Assembly (NCBI GenBank): GCA_963753955.1
Contig: CAVWEM010000011.1
Span: 1 to 64,000, forward strand
Length of the DNA: 64,000 nt
Source: Methylumidiphilus sp963753955
GTDB taxonomy: Bacteria; Pseudomonadota; Gammaproteobacteria; Methylococcales; Methylococcaceae
Direction of reading: 5' to 3'
Part shown: positions 56,523 through 63,707 of the stretch, piece by piece
How the letters are laid out: every line of letters starts with the position of its first letter
How positions within the stretch are numbered: position 1 is the stretch's first letter
Notes under the pieces: model-generated
Databases searched by the model: none
Told to the model about the DNA's origin: nothing
What the model saw: only the letters and a program-made list of their open reading frames with translations
Program-made: the position numbers and the translations under genes

Positions 56523-56549
56523 AATAACGACTCAATAACAGAGCCGTAG

Positions 56550-56575
56550 GGTGCAATAGAGAAGCGTATTGCGCC
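56550..56575 (+). repeat. Cassette-tail hairpin before split attC 5
   Basis: GGTGCAATA (56550-56558) pairs with TATTGCGCC (56567-56575) around AGAGAAGCG-type loop sequence, with a G-T pair replacing G-C. It is the same family as 55815-55840 and 59105-59130. Confidence 0.6.
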
Positions 56576-56602
56576 GAATGTTAATCATCGCCTAACACGT
56601 CG

Positions 56603-58056
56603 TATATGGACTCCTCCCTATTCGCAAGTGGGATCTCTTCAATCGGACGCTTTTAAGGTCAGTTGCAGTCGTATATCCGGCCTTGTTGAAGGATATGCCT
56701 CCGGGCCTTCATGGAATCCGCGTACTGGGTGCCTATCGTTCCAGCGGCTTTTTGGCCGGGCGAGTTATCGGCTTTTCCCCGTACCGGTCCGACCTGTTGC
56801 GCCATGACTGTCGAGTCTCTCGCTCGCAAACCTGGTTGGGAACTCGGTGTTTAATCGTTTACAAATAAGCTCAGGCGGCCATCGTGTTTAAGCAGCCTGC
56901 GATGCCGCCGCCTTCGGCAAGTCCGGGACAAAGTCGCCGTCGAACTCGCGCCCCTGCCGGACGACGGCGAACGCGATGCGGGCCAGCTTGTTGGCCAGCG
57001 CGGTGGCGGCCTTGTTGTGGCCGACGCGGGCGGCCAGCTCGACCGCCCAGCGTTGCAGCCGGGTCAGCGCCTTGCCGGCGGCGAGCTTCACCATGGCGGC
57101 GTTGAGCGCCGACCTCGCGCCATGGACGAGCAGGGTGCGCAGGTACGGGTCGCCGCGCTTGCTGATCCTGCCGAGCTTGCGCTTGAAGCCGCTGCTGGAC
57201 TCCTTCGGCGTCAGGCCGAGCCAGGCGGCGAGGTGCCGCCCGTCGCGGAACGCCTCCATGCCGCCGACGGCGGCGACCAGGGCGGTGGCGGTCAGCAGCC
57301 CGATGCCCGGCACGGCCATCAGCTTTTGCGCGGCGGGCCGCTGCTTCGCCTCCTGCCGCAACTGCTTTTCCAGCTTTTCGACGCGGGCCTCAAGCTCGGC
57401 GATCTCCGCCATGACCTCGGACAGGGCCGTGCGCAAGGCGGGCGGGATTTTGCTTTCCTCGTCGGCCAGCCAGCCCGGCACCCGCCCCATCACCGCCGAG
57501 GGGCCTTGCGGCAGGTCGAAGCCGAACTCGCGCAGCAGGCCGCGCACCTCGTTGATCCGCGCCGTGCGCGTCGCCATCCAGCCGCTGCGGACGCGGTGCA
57601 GCCCCTGCAAGGCCTGCTGGCCTTCGGACTTGACCGGCACCGGCAGGATGTCGCCGCAGCGGTCGGCCTCCAACAGCGCGGAAGCGTCGGCGCGGTCGGT
57701 TTTGTTGCGGCGCACATAAGGCCGCACATGCTGTGGCGGCAACAGTTTGACTTCATGGCCCAGCGCCTGGAACGTCCGCGCCCAATAATGCGCCGTGCCG
57801 CAGGCCTCCATGACGATCCGGCACGGCGGGCGGTTGACGAAGAAGCGGGAAAAGGCCTCCCGCGACAGGCGCTTGCGCTCGGTGACGCGCCCCTGGCCGT
57901 CCGAGACCGCCAGTTCAAAAACTGACTTTGCCAAATCGACCGCAACGGTGGTAGTGTTCATGTTCTGGACTCCTCTGGCTCGTGAATGGGTTTTTCAGAC
58001 CCTCCATTCTGGCACTTCAGATGCCGATTTAGGGGCGGGAGGAGTCCATCCCATCA
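56603..58056 (-). mobile_element. IS1111-type (IS110 family) element inside attC 5
   Basis: Subterminal inverted repeats TGGACTCCTCCC (56607-56618) and GGGAGGAGTCCA (58037-58048) enclose one transposase gene and a 270-base non-coding end. Outer tips (TATA and TCCCATCA) extend beyond the repeats, as in the IS1111 group. No target duplication is seen. Insertion lies exactly between TCG and TTCCAGCG of attC. Confidence 0.9.
56888..57961 (-). CDS. IS110-family transposase of the attC-targeting element A
   Basis: The 357-residue product starts MNTTTVAVDLAKSVFELAVS with the DEDD residues D9, E52, D89 and D92 (VAVDLAK, VMEACGTAHYW, RRNKTDRADASA) and the C-terminal VPGIGLLTATALVAAVG domain. It is intact. 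It is the same length as the copy at 59443-60516 but differs at many residues. Confidence 0.95.
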   Translation of the reverse strand: MNTTTVAVDLAKSVFELAVSDGQGRVTERKRLSREAFSRFFVNRPPCRIVMEACGTAHYWARTFQALGHEVKLLPPQHVRPYVRRNKTDRADASALLEADRCGDILPVPVKSEGQQALQGLHRVRSGWMATRTARINEVRGLLREFGFDLPQGPSAVMGRVPGWLADEESKIPPALRTALSEVMAEIAELEARVEKLEKQLRQEAKQRPAAQKLMAVPGIGLLTATALVAAVGGMEAFRDGRHLAAWLGLTPKESSSGFKRKLGRISKRGDPYLRTLLVHGARSALNAAMVKLAAGKALTRLQRWAVELAARVGHNKAATALANKLARIAFAVVRQGREFDGDFVPDLPKAAASQAA

Positions 58057-58139
58057 TTCCAGCGCACCCGCGCCACGAAGCGACTTGGTGTTTTCGGGGT
58101 TCGCGGGGTGGCGCGGGGCGCTGAACGCGGGCGTTAGGC

Positions 58140-58397
58140 CAGAATAGTCACCCTTATCGATTTCGAAAGCCGACAGCGCTAGTTGACAGCAAGGCCGTAG
58201 GGCTGGTTCGGTGTGCATGGTAAAGCTCTGATGATAAATTACATTTTCCTGAGCACCGTAACCCGCCTTCTGAGAGAAGGCTAAGGATGACTTTATCAAC
58301 CCTGACTCCATGGCAGAAGTATACATTCAACCACAATTTCACGAACCTTGGGTAAAAATAAACGAACGGTGAATGAAAACAGCGTGAGAAACTCGAA
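58140..58397. other. Leader region of cassette 6
   Basis: No gene is supported; an open frame on the minus strand is translated attC. TTGACA at 58183 lacks a good -10. The last bases before ATG 58398 show only a weak ribosome binding site. Confidence 0.4.
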
Positions 58398-59114
58398 ATG
58401 AATATTGTAGGTTTGGTCTTATGTGCTTTGTGTGCCGCGCTGCCCGTAGCGGCCACCTTTGCCGAACAGGACAGCGCAGGCGATCATCCACACACAGCCC
58501 CCTCGCCTGCGCTGTTCCTTCCTATGAACGTGGTAGCGCAGAATCAGTCCGCTCAATCGGTGACGCCCGCATTGCCATTAGTCCTTGATGGGAAATTTAT
58601 CCACCCAAAATCAGATGGCAATGACATCATTGAGTTTATGGGAAGTAACTTCTGTTTTAATGATCTCGGTTGTTCCCCATATAAGAGATATGGAACCATT
58701 ATCTTGGTTGTATTTCCTGCAATATTCTTCGACTCGCCGCTGGAGCATAAAATTCAGATTGATGGTGACACACTTATGATAAACCACTCCGGTGTTAACG
58801 GAACTTATTATAGAGAGGGTTCACCAGAGCTTCAGCAGGCAATCGCTGACAGAGACGAGGATGCGGCTGACAAAGATAAATGTAAAAAGCTTGAGGAAGG
58901 GTTTAAGAAAATGCTTCCTAGCCTATATAGAGGCCTTCTGGAAGAGCAGAAGCATCCCTTACTGGATGAAACTTCGAGACATATCGAAATGAGTATCTTG
59001 ATGGCTAGTAACGAGGGCTGTAATTGCACTATACAACCCCCATACCATGCAAGTTGTGAGACTTACCGTATAAGGTTTCACGACCACCCCCACCTTTACC
59101 TTAGGGCGCAATAG
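58398..59114 (+). CDS. Secreted Cys-containing protein of unknown function, cassette gene
   Basis: The 238-residue product has a signal peptide (MNIVGLVLCALCAALPVAATFAE), a beta-rich middle (LVLDGKFIHPKSDGNDIIEF, FCFNDLGCSP, LEHKIQIDGDTLMINHSGVN) and a helical segment (ADKDKCKKLEEGFKKMLPS) before a Cys cluster (GCNCTI). AT-rich in its 3' part. Probably periplasmic. No family recognised. Confidence 0.7.
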   Translation: MNIVGLVLCALCAALPVAATFAEQDSAGDHPHTAPSPALFLPMNVVAQNQSAQSVTPALPLVLDGKFIHPKSDGNDIIEFMGSNFCFNDLGCSPYKRYGTIILVVFPAIFFDSPLEHKIQIDGDTLMINHSGVNGTYYREGSPELQQAIADRDEDAADKDKCKKLEEGFKKMLPSLYRGLLEEQKHPLLDETSRHIEMSILMASNEGCNCTIQPPYHASCETYRIRFHDHPHLYLRAQ

Positions 59115-59130
59115 CGTAGCGTATTGCGCC
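59105..59130 (+). repeat. Cassette-tail hairpin before split attC 6
   Basis: GGCGCAATA (59105-59113) pairs with TATTGCGCC (59122-59130), loop GCGTAGCG. Same family as 55815-55840 and 56550-56575. It overlaps the end of the preceding gene. Confidence 0.6.
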
Positions 59131-59157
59131 GGATGTTAATTATGGCCTAACACTTCG

Positions 59158-60617
59158 TATATGGACTCCTCCCTATCTGCAAGAGGGACATCTTCAATCG
59201 GACGCTTTTAAGGTCAGTTGCAGTCGTATATCCGGCCTTGTTGGGAGATATGCCCCCGGGCCTTCATGGAATCCGCGTACTCGGTGCCTATCGATCCAGC
59301 GGCTTTTTGGCCGTCATTGTTATCGGCTTTTCCCAGTACCGGTCCGACCTGTTGCGCCATGACTGTCGAGTGTCTCGCTCGCAAACCTGGTTGGGAACTC
59401 GGTGTTTAAACGTTTACAAAGAAGCGCAGGCGTTCATCGGTTTTAAGCCGCCTGCGTTGCCGCCGTCTGCGCCAAGGCCGGCCGGAAGTCGCCGTCGAAG
59501 TCGCGGCCCTGCCGGACGACGGCGAACGCGATGCGGGCCAGCTTGTTGGCCAGCGCGGTGGCGGCCTTGTTGTGGCCGGCGCGGCTGGCCAGTTCGACCG
59601 CCCAGCGTTGCAGCCGCGTCAAATCCTTGCCCGCGCTGAGCTTCATGATCGCGGCGTTGAGCGCCGACCTCGCGCCGTGGATGGGCAGGGTGCGCAGGTA
59701 CGGGTCGCCGCGCTTGCTGATCCGGCCCAGTTTTCGCCGGTTGCCGCTGCTGGACTCCTTCGGCGTCAGGCCGAGCCAGGCGGCGAGGTGCCGCCCGTCG
59801 CGGAACGCCTCCATGTTGCCGACGGCGGCGATGAGGGCGGTGGCGATGAGCAGGCCGATGCCCGGCACGTCCATCAGCTTTAGCGCGGCGGGGCGCTGCC
59901 CGGCCTCCTGCCGCAACTGTTTTTCGACCTCGGCGATGCGGGTTTCGAGGCCGCGGATCTCGTCCATGACCGCCGCCAGCGCCTGGCGCAGGACGGGCGG
60001 GATCGCCACCGTTTCGTCCGCCAGCCAGCCCGGCACGCGCTCCATCACCGCCGCCGGGCCTTGCGGGATGTCGAAGCCGAATTCCCGCAGCAGGCCGCGC
60101 GCCTCGTTGATACGCGCCGTGCGCGTCGCCATCCAGCCGCTGCGGAGCCGGTGCAGGCCTTGAAGGCCCTGCTGGCCTTCGGTCTTGACCGGCACCGGCA
60201 GGATGTCGCCGCAGCGGTCGGCCTCCAGCAAGGCGGAAGCGTCGGCGCGGTCGGTCTTGTTGCGCCGCACGTAGGGCCGCACATGCTGGGGCGGCAGCAG
60301 CTTGACCTCGTGGCCCATGGCAAGGAACGTCCGCGCCCAATAGTGCGCCGTCCCGCAGGCCTCCATGACGATGCGGCAGGGCGGGCGGTTCACAAAAAAC
60401 TTCCGGAACGCCTCACGCGACAGACGCTTGCGTTCAATGACGTGGCCCTGCCCGTCGGAGACGGCCAGCTCGAAAACAGACTTTGCCAAATCGACGGCGA
60501 CGGTGGTAGTGCTCATGTTCAGGACTCCTCTCGTTTGTGAATGGGGAAGGTGTTTGTTGACACCTCCATTCTGGCACTTCTGATGCCGGTTAAGGGCGGG
60601 AGGAGTCCATCCCATCA
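59158..60617 (-). mobile_element. IS1111-type (IS110 family) element inside attC 6
   Basis: The same subterminal repeats (59162-59173 and 60598-60609), same outer tips, same orientation and same insertion point as element A. The two copies differ throughout, so they are not a recent duplication. Confidence 0.9.
59443..60516 (-). CDS. IS110-family transposase of the attC-targeting element B
   Basis: The 357-residue product starts MSTTTVAVDLAKSVFELAVS and keeps the DEDD residues and the GIGLLIATALIAAVG domain. ATG 60516 matches the start of copy A; the longer upstream frame runs through attC and was excluded. It is intact. Confidence 0.95.
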   Translation of the reverse strand: MSTTTVAVDLAKSVFELAVSDGQGHVIERKRLSREAFRKFFVNRPPCRIVMEACGTAHYWARTFLAMGHEVKLLPPQHVRPYVRRNKTDRADASALLEADRCGDILPVPVKTEGQQGLQGLHRLRSGWMATRTARINEARGLLREFGFDIPQGPAAVMERVPGWLADETVAIPPVLRQALAAVMDEIRGLETRIAEVEKQLRQEAGQRPAALKLMDVPGIGLLIATALIAAVGNMEAFRDGRHLAAWLGLTPKESSSGNRRKLGRISKRGDPYLRTLPIHGARSALNAAIMKLSAGKDLTRLQRWAVELASRAGHNKAATALANKLARIAFAVVRQGRDFDGDFRPALAQTAATQAA

Positions 60618-60736
60618 ATCCAGCGCACCCGCGCCACGAAGCGACTTGGTGTTTTCGGGTTTTGCGGGATGGCGCGGGGCGCTGATCGTGGGCGTTAGGC
60701 TTTTCTAATACGAAACACAACAAAATAGGAGGGAAG

Positions 60737-61138
60737 ATGCCACGTTATTTTATTTGCAGCATTGGACAGCCGGGAGAAAGATATGATGATGAAAATTTGC
60801 GTTGATGTCTTATGGACAAAGCGTATCGCTTACACCATGGATGCACCCAAAGAGGCCCGATTAACGAGATTAAACCCGGTGACTTAATTATATTAAAATA
60901 TCAAGATGCACTTTTTGCATATGGTAGAGTTACCGGATAATTACAAGAAGAGGAAGGGTCAGATACAAATCAAGGCTGGATTTTCAAGATTCCGGTAGCG
61001 TCGTGGATAGTAGGGAATCGTGTCTCTAAGTACGGTATTTCTGAAGCCCACCTTACTGGATCGCCTTATGATGCGGTGAAAGAAATCAGAAGATCGTTCG
61101 CTTTAGAAGAAATCGAAGATATTGGATTCCCATTCTAG
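60737..61138 (+). pseudogene. EVE/PUA-like protein with two in-frame stops, cassette gene
   Basis: From ATG 60737 (after AGGAGGG) the frame reads MPRYFICSIGQPGERYDDEN, TGA (60803), then YRLHHGCTQRGPINEIKPGD and LIILKYQDALFAYGRVTG, TAA (60938), then WIFKIPVASWIVGNRVSKYG, ending IEDIGFPF at 61138. With both stops read through it is a 133-residue protein that resembles EVE/PUA-fold modified-base readers (P-G-D-x-I-x-L-K-Y, then F-A-Y-G-R-V). There are no indels. The first residue was probably Arg (CGA to TGA), the second Glu (GAA to TAA). Confidence 0.6.
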
Positions 61139-61246
61139 GGAACCCCGAAGCATAATGGGGTATGCCAGCAAAACGGGCGCGACGGGGCATTCGCCCCATC
61201 GCAATGTTTTTAAATAGAGAAAACAAATATTGGAGATTTTCAAAAA

Positions 61247-62329
61247 GTGCTAAAAGGGGAAATAATATCAAATTCAAATTCTCAATGCAGTTTAATCTCA
61301 ACCTTGAGGGGACATTCATCTTGGGTTAAATCAGTTGTCTTTACACCAGATGGGAAAAAAGCAATCTCTGCATCATCTGATAAATCTTTGAGACTCTGGG
61401 ATCTCTCATCTGGTAAAACTATTTTTAGATTCGGGCGGAGATTCTTTTGTGAGAATAATGATCGAATAAACAGCGTAGCCATTTCTCCCGACGGCAAAAT
61501 GGCTCTATCAGGTGCAGCCAACGGCGTTTTACTTCTCTGGGATACAGAATCAGGCTCATTGATAAAAAGAATTAACAGAGGTTTTTGGAGTCCAGCTCAT
61601 CTCCAAAGTATTAACTCAGTAGCAATTTCATCAGATGGTCGCACCGCTCTCTCTGGATCGAGTGACACAACAATTGCACATTGGGATATTCAAACAGGAG
61701 ATCTTATTAACATTCTGGAAGGACATCCAGATAATGTCTATAGCGTGGTCTTCGGGTCTGATGGCAAGACGGCACTTTCAGGCTCAATGGCTATAGCTGG
61801 ATGTGGATCTCGATCTAGTGCAAGTTATAGAAGTCGTGGGATAACGTGGGAACAGTTTCCAATAATTTTTTGGGATCTTCAAACAGGAAAGCAAAAAAGA
61901 TCTTTTGAACGGTCTCTTATACCTAGTCGCGATGTTTTTTCTGTAGGATTTTTACCAGATCAAAAAACTATTTTCTCTCAGAATGATAGTGAATTCTCGC
62001 TGTGGGATCTAAACACTGGATTCAATATTATAACATCACGTTGGTTCAAATTCTCCCTCCGCTTAAATGTCGCTACGATTTCGCCAGATGGTAAAACTGT
62101 ACTTTTAGGCGATAACAAAAACAAAATAATATATGCAAGTATTTTTCAAGGTCAACAAAATGGAAGGAAATGGTATGAAGTAGATGGTAAACCCATAGAG
62201 ATTCTTACAGGACACTTTGGAGAGATTTCTTCCTTGGCGTTTTCTCCAGACAGCAAAACCGCACTTTCAGGATCACATGATGGGACAATAAAATATTGGA
62301 AACTTTCGGAACCAGGTAGTCCTGAATAG
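61247..62329 (+). CDS. Seven-bladed WD40 propeller protein, cassette gene
   Basis: The 360-residue protein has seven WD40-type blades, with patterns such as SVVFTPDGKKAISASSDKSL, SVAISPDGKMALSGAANGVL and SLAFSPDSKTALSGSHDGTI, most ending in L/F-W-D-L/I-x-(S/T)-G. A complete ring would serve as a protein-interaction platform. GTG 61247 is used as start; the GGAG before it is 12 bases away, so the start is uncertain. About 40 percent GC. No signal peptide or enzyme domain is present. No attC separates it from the EVE-like gene. Confidence 0.85.
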   Translation: MLKGEIISNSNSQCSLISTLRGHSSWVKSVVFTPDGKKAISASSDKSLRLWDLSSGKTIFRFGRRFFCENNDRINSVAISPDGKMALSGAANGVLLLWDTESGSLIKRINRGFWSPAHLQSINSVAISSDGRTALSGSSDTTIAHWDIQTGDLINILEGHPDNVYSVVFGSDGKTALSGSMAIAGCGSRSSASYRSRGITWEQFPIIFWDLQTGKQKRSFERSLIPSRDVFSVGFLPDQKTIFSQNDSEFSLWDLNTGFNIITSRWFKFSLRLNVATISPDGKTVLLGDNKNKIIYASIFQGQQNGRKWYEVDGKPIEILTGHFGEISSLAFSPDSKTALSGSHDGTIKYWKLSEPGSPE

Positions 62330-62375
62330 CGAGTGATCTTATGAGTATTCGTATTTCAGCCTTATAGGGCCATAG

Positions 62376-62400
62376 GTTGGGGTGAGGAACGAACCCCAAC
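62376..62400 (+). repeat. Conserved-loop hairpin before attC7
   Basis: GTTGGGGT (62376-62383) pairs perfectly with ACCCCAAC (62393-62400); the loop is GAGGAACGA. The stem differs from the 54107 hairpin while the loop is kept. Confidence 0.65.
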
Positions 62401-62419
62401 ATTTCCAACCAACAAACTG

Positions 62420-62515
62420 GCCTAACGAATCGTTCCAGCGCACCCGCGCCACGAAGCAACTTGGTGTTTTCGGGTTTCGTGGGGTGGCGCGGGGTGCTGA
62501 ACGCGGGCGTTAGGC
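62420..62515 (+). other. attC site 7
   Basis: R'' GCCTAAC (62420-62426) and R' GTTAGGC (62509-62515), 96 bases, with CCAGCGCACCCGCGCCACGA and the near-complementary TCGTGGGGTGGCGCGGGGTG inside. It is uninterrupted and shows the native sequence at the IS target position (GAATCG-TTCCAGCG). Confidence 0.92.
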
Positions 62516-62626
62516 TTATAACCCAAGCCCGCGTAGTCATGTTTCATTCGGCGGAACCTCTCCGCTTTACGTGTTCCGTATTGTTGCCATGAGTATGACT
62601 TGTGCCTGTTAATTGAGGACGCACCT

Positions 62627-63499
62627 GTGCAAAAAGAGACACATACCATTTTTCTGGGGTCATCGAGCGAATCAAAGAGCATCGCAAGAGAAATTGAGCG
62701 GTATATGCACAGTTTGGATTACAAGGTTGACGCTTGGTATCACTGCGGAAGCTGGGTGCCAGGAGGTTCAACGCTTGAATCTCTCGAATCTCGTCTTGAA
62801 CAAAGTAATTTCGCAATACTTGTTCTTTCAGATGATGATTTAGTTCAATCTAGAGGTAGTCAACCTAAGTCAGCGCCTCGTGACAATGTAATCTTTGAGT
62901 TAGGATTTTTTATGGGGCGATTAGGAAGAAATCGGGCTTTTTTTCTGCACCCTAAAAGTGGCGACTTTAAAATTCCGTCTGACTTGTTTGGAATTGCGGC
63001 TTTTCCTTTTGAAATTGATGGTATAGAAAATCTGGAGAGAATTATTAGCCCAATCTGTACTTCTATAGATCAAGCCATTCGAAAAATTACAAAAAATGAT
63101 CGACACGAGGAGATGACTCCAAAACGGGATATAAAATATAATATTTCGTTTCCAAAAGATAATGAACGAACCAGCCGAAAAAAGGCGCTTATTTCTTGCT
63201 CTGAAATAGTGGTTCTTAAATTTTTTATACGTATTGAAAATGATAATTCAATTACCAATCTGCGTGTGTATTATGATAAGGCAATCAACCTCAAAAAGGC
63301 GGTCTGGACACCGGGCGAAGATAACGGCTCAATGTACTATTGGGCAACACCGAATCAAGTTACACTTATGAAAACTGATGGTTGCATGTTGCCGTTTGAG
63401 TCAAATCACCCCAAGCAGGGAGAATATACGATCAAGCTGGCTGCTTTTTCTGATACGTCAAGAGAATATGAGTTTACTATTGAAGTGGTCGTCAATTGA
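62627..63499 (+). CDS. TIR-domain protein with a C-terminal beta-rich domain, cassette gene
   Basis: The 290-residue protein has an N-terminal TIR domain of the CAP12/Pycsar-effector type (residues about 5-150): IFLGSSSESKSIAREIE, VDAWYHCGSWVPGGSTLESL, FAILVLSDDDL and PRDNVIFELGFFMGRLGR with the putative NADase Glu at residue 91. Residues about 165-290 form an unrecognised beta-rich domain (VVLKFFIRIENDNSITNLRV, then YTIKLAAFSDTSREYEFTIE). Such TIR domains in phage-defence systems destroy NAD+ upon signal sensing. GTG 62627 lies 8 bases after a GAGG. AT-rich. It occupies a cassette alone. Confidence 0.82.
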   Translation: MQKETHTIFLGSSSESKSIAREIERYMHSLDYKVDAWYHCGSWVPGGSTLESLESRLEQSNFAILVLSDDDLVQSRGSQPKSAPRDNVIFELGFFMGRLGRNRAFFLHPKSGDFKIPSDLFGIAAFPFEIDGIENLERIISPICTSIDQAIRKITKNDRHEEMTPKRDIKYNISFPKDNERTSRKKALISCSEIVVLKFFIRIENDNSITNLRVYYDKAINLKKAVWTPGEDNGSMYYWATPNQVTLMKTDGCMLPFESNHPKQGEYTIKLAAFSDTSREYEFTIEVVVN

Positions 63500-63513
63500 A
63501 CAAAGCCCGTAGG

Positions 63514-63537
63514 TTGGGGATGAGGAACGAACCCCAA
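63514..63537 (+). repeat. Conserved-loop hairpin before attC8
   Basis: TTGGGG (63514-63519) pairs with CCCCAA (63532-63537); the loop contains ATGAGGAACGAA. Confidence 0.6.
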
Positions 63538-63557
63538 AATTTCTAACCAACCAACTA

Positions 63558-63653
63558 GCCTAACTAATCGATCCAGCGCACCCGCGCCACGAAGCGACTT
63601 GGTGTTTTCGGGTTTCGTGGGGTGGCGCGGGGCGCTGATCGTTGGCGTTAGGC
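63558..63653 (+). other. attC site 8
   Basis: R'' GCCTAAC (63558-63564) and R' GTTAGGC (63647-63653), 96 bases. It is uninterrupted and almost the same as site 7 and the rejoined sites 5 and 6. Confidence 0.92.
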
Positions 63654-63707
63654 GTATTCGGCAGCGCCTCTTTTCTGCCGCAGACTTACACGATAATCGG
63701 GGGATTT

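Larger units (their letters stand above)
56590..58139 (+). other. attC site 5, split by an IS1111-type element
   Basis: R'' GCCTAAC (56590-56596) plus ACGTCG lies left of the element. The rest, TTCCAGCGCACCCGCGCCAC to R' GTTAGGC (58133-58139), begins right after it at 58057. Joined, they give a 96-base attC matching sites 7 and 8. Confidence 0.88.
59145..60700 (+). other. attC site 6, split by a second IS1111-type element
   Basis: R'' GCCTAAC (59145-59151) plus ACTTCG lies left of the element; ATCCAGCGCACCCGCGCCAC to R' GTTAGGC (60694-60700) resumes at 60618. The rejoined site matches attC 8 except for the three bases after R''. Confidence 0.88.

Noticed and set aside
58054..58326. 90-codon minus-strand open frame
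   Set aside because: It is largely translated attC sequence and has no start site or family; similar frames occur over other attC sites.
60803..60805. TGA as a selenocysteine codon in the EVE-like cassette gene
   Set aside because: No selenocysteine insertion hairpin is evident after it, a TAA also interrupts the frame later, and the family has no selenoproteins that I know of. Nonsense mutation is simpler.
62627..63499. Calling the TIR protein a CBASS TIR-STING effector
   Set aside because: The C-terminal domain shows no STING features I recognise and no CD-NTase gene is adjacent, so only the TIR part is claimed.
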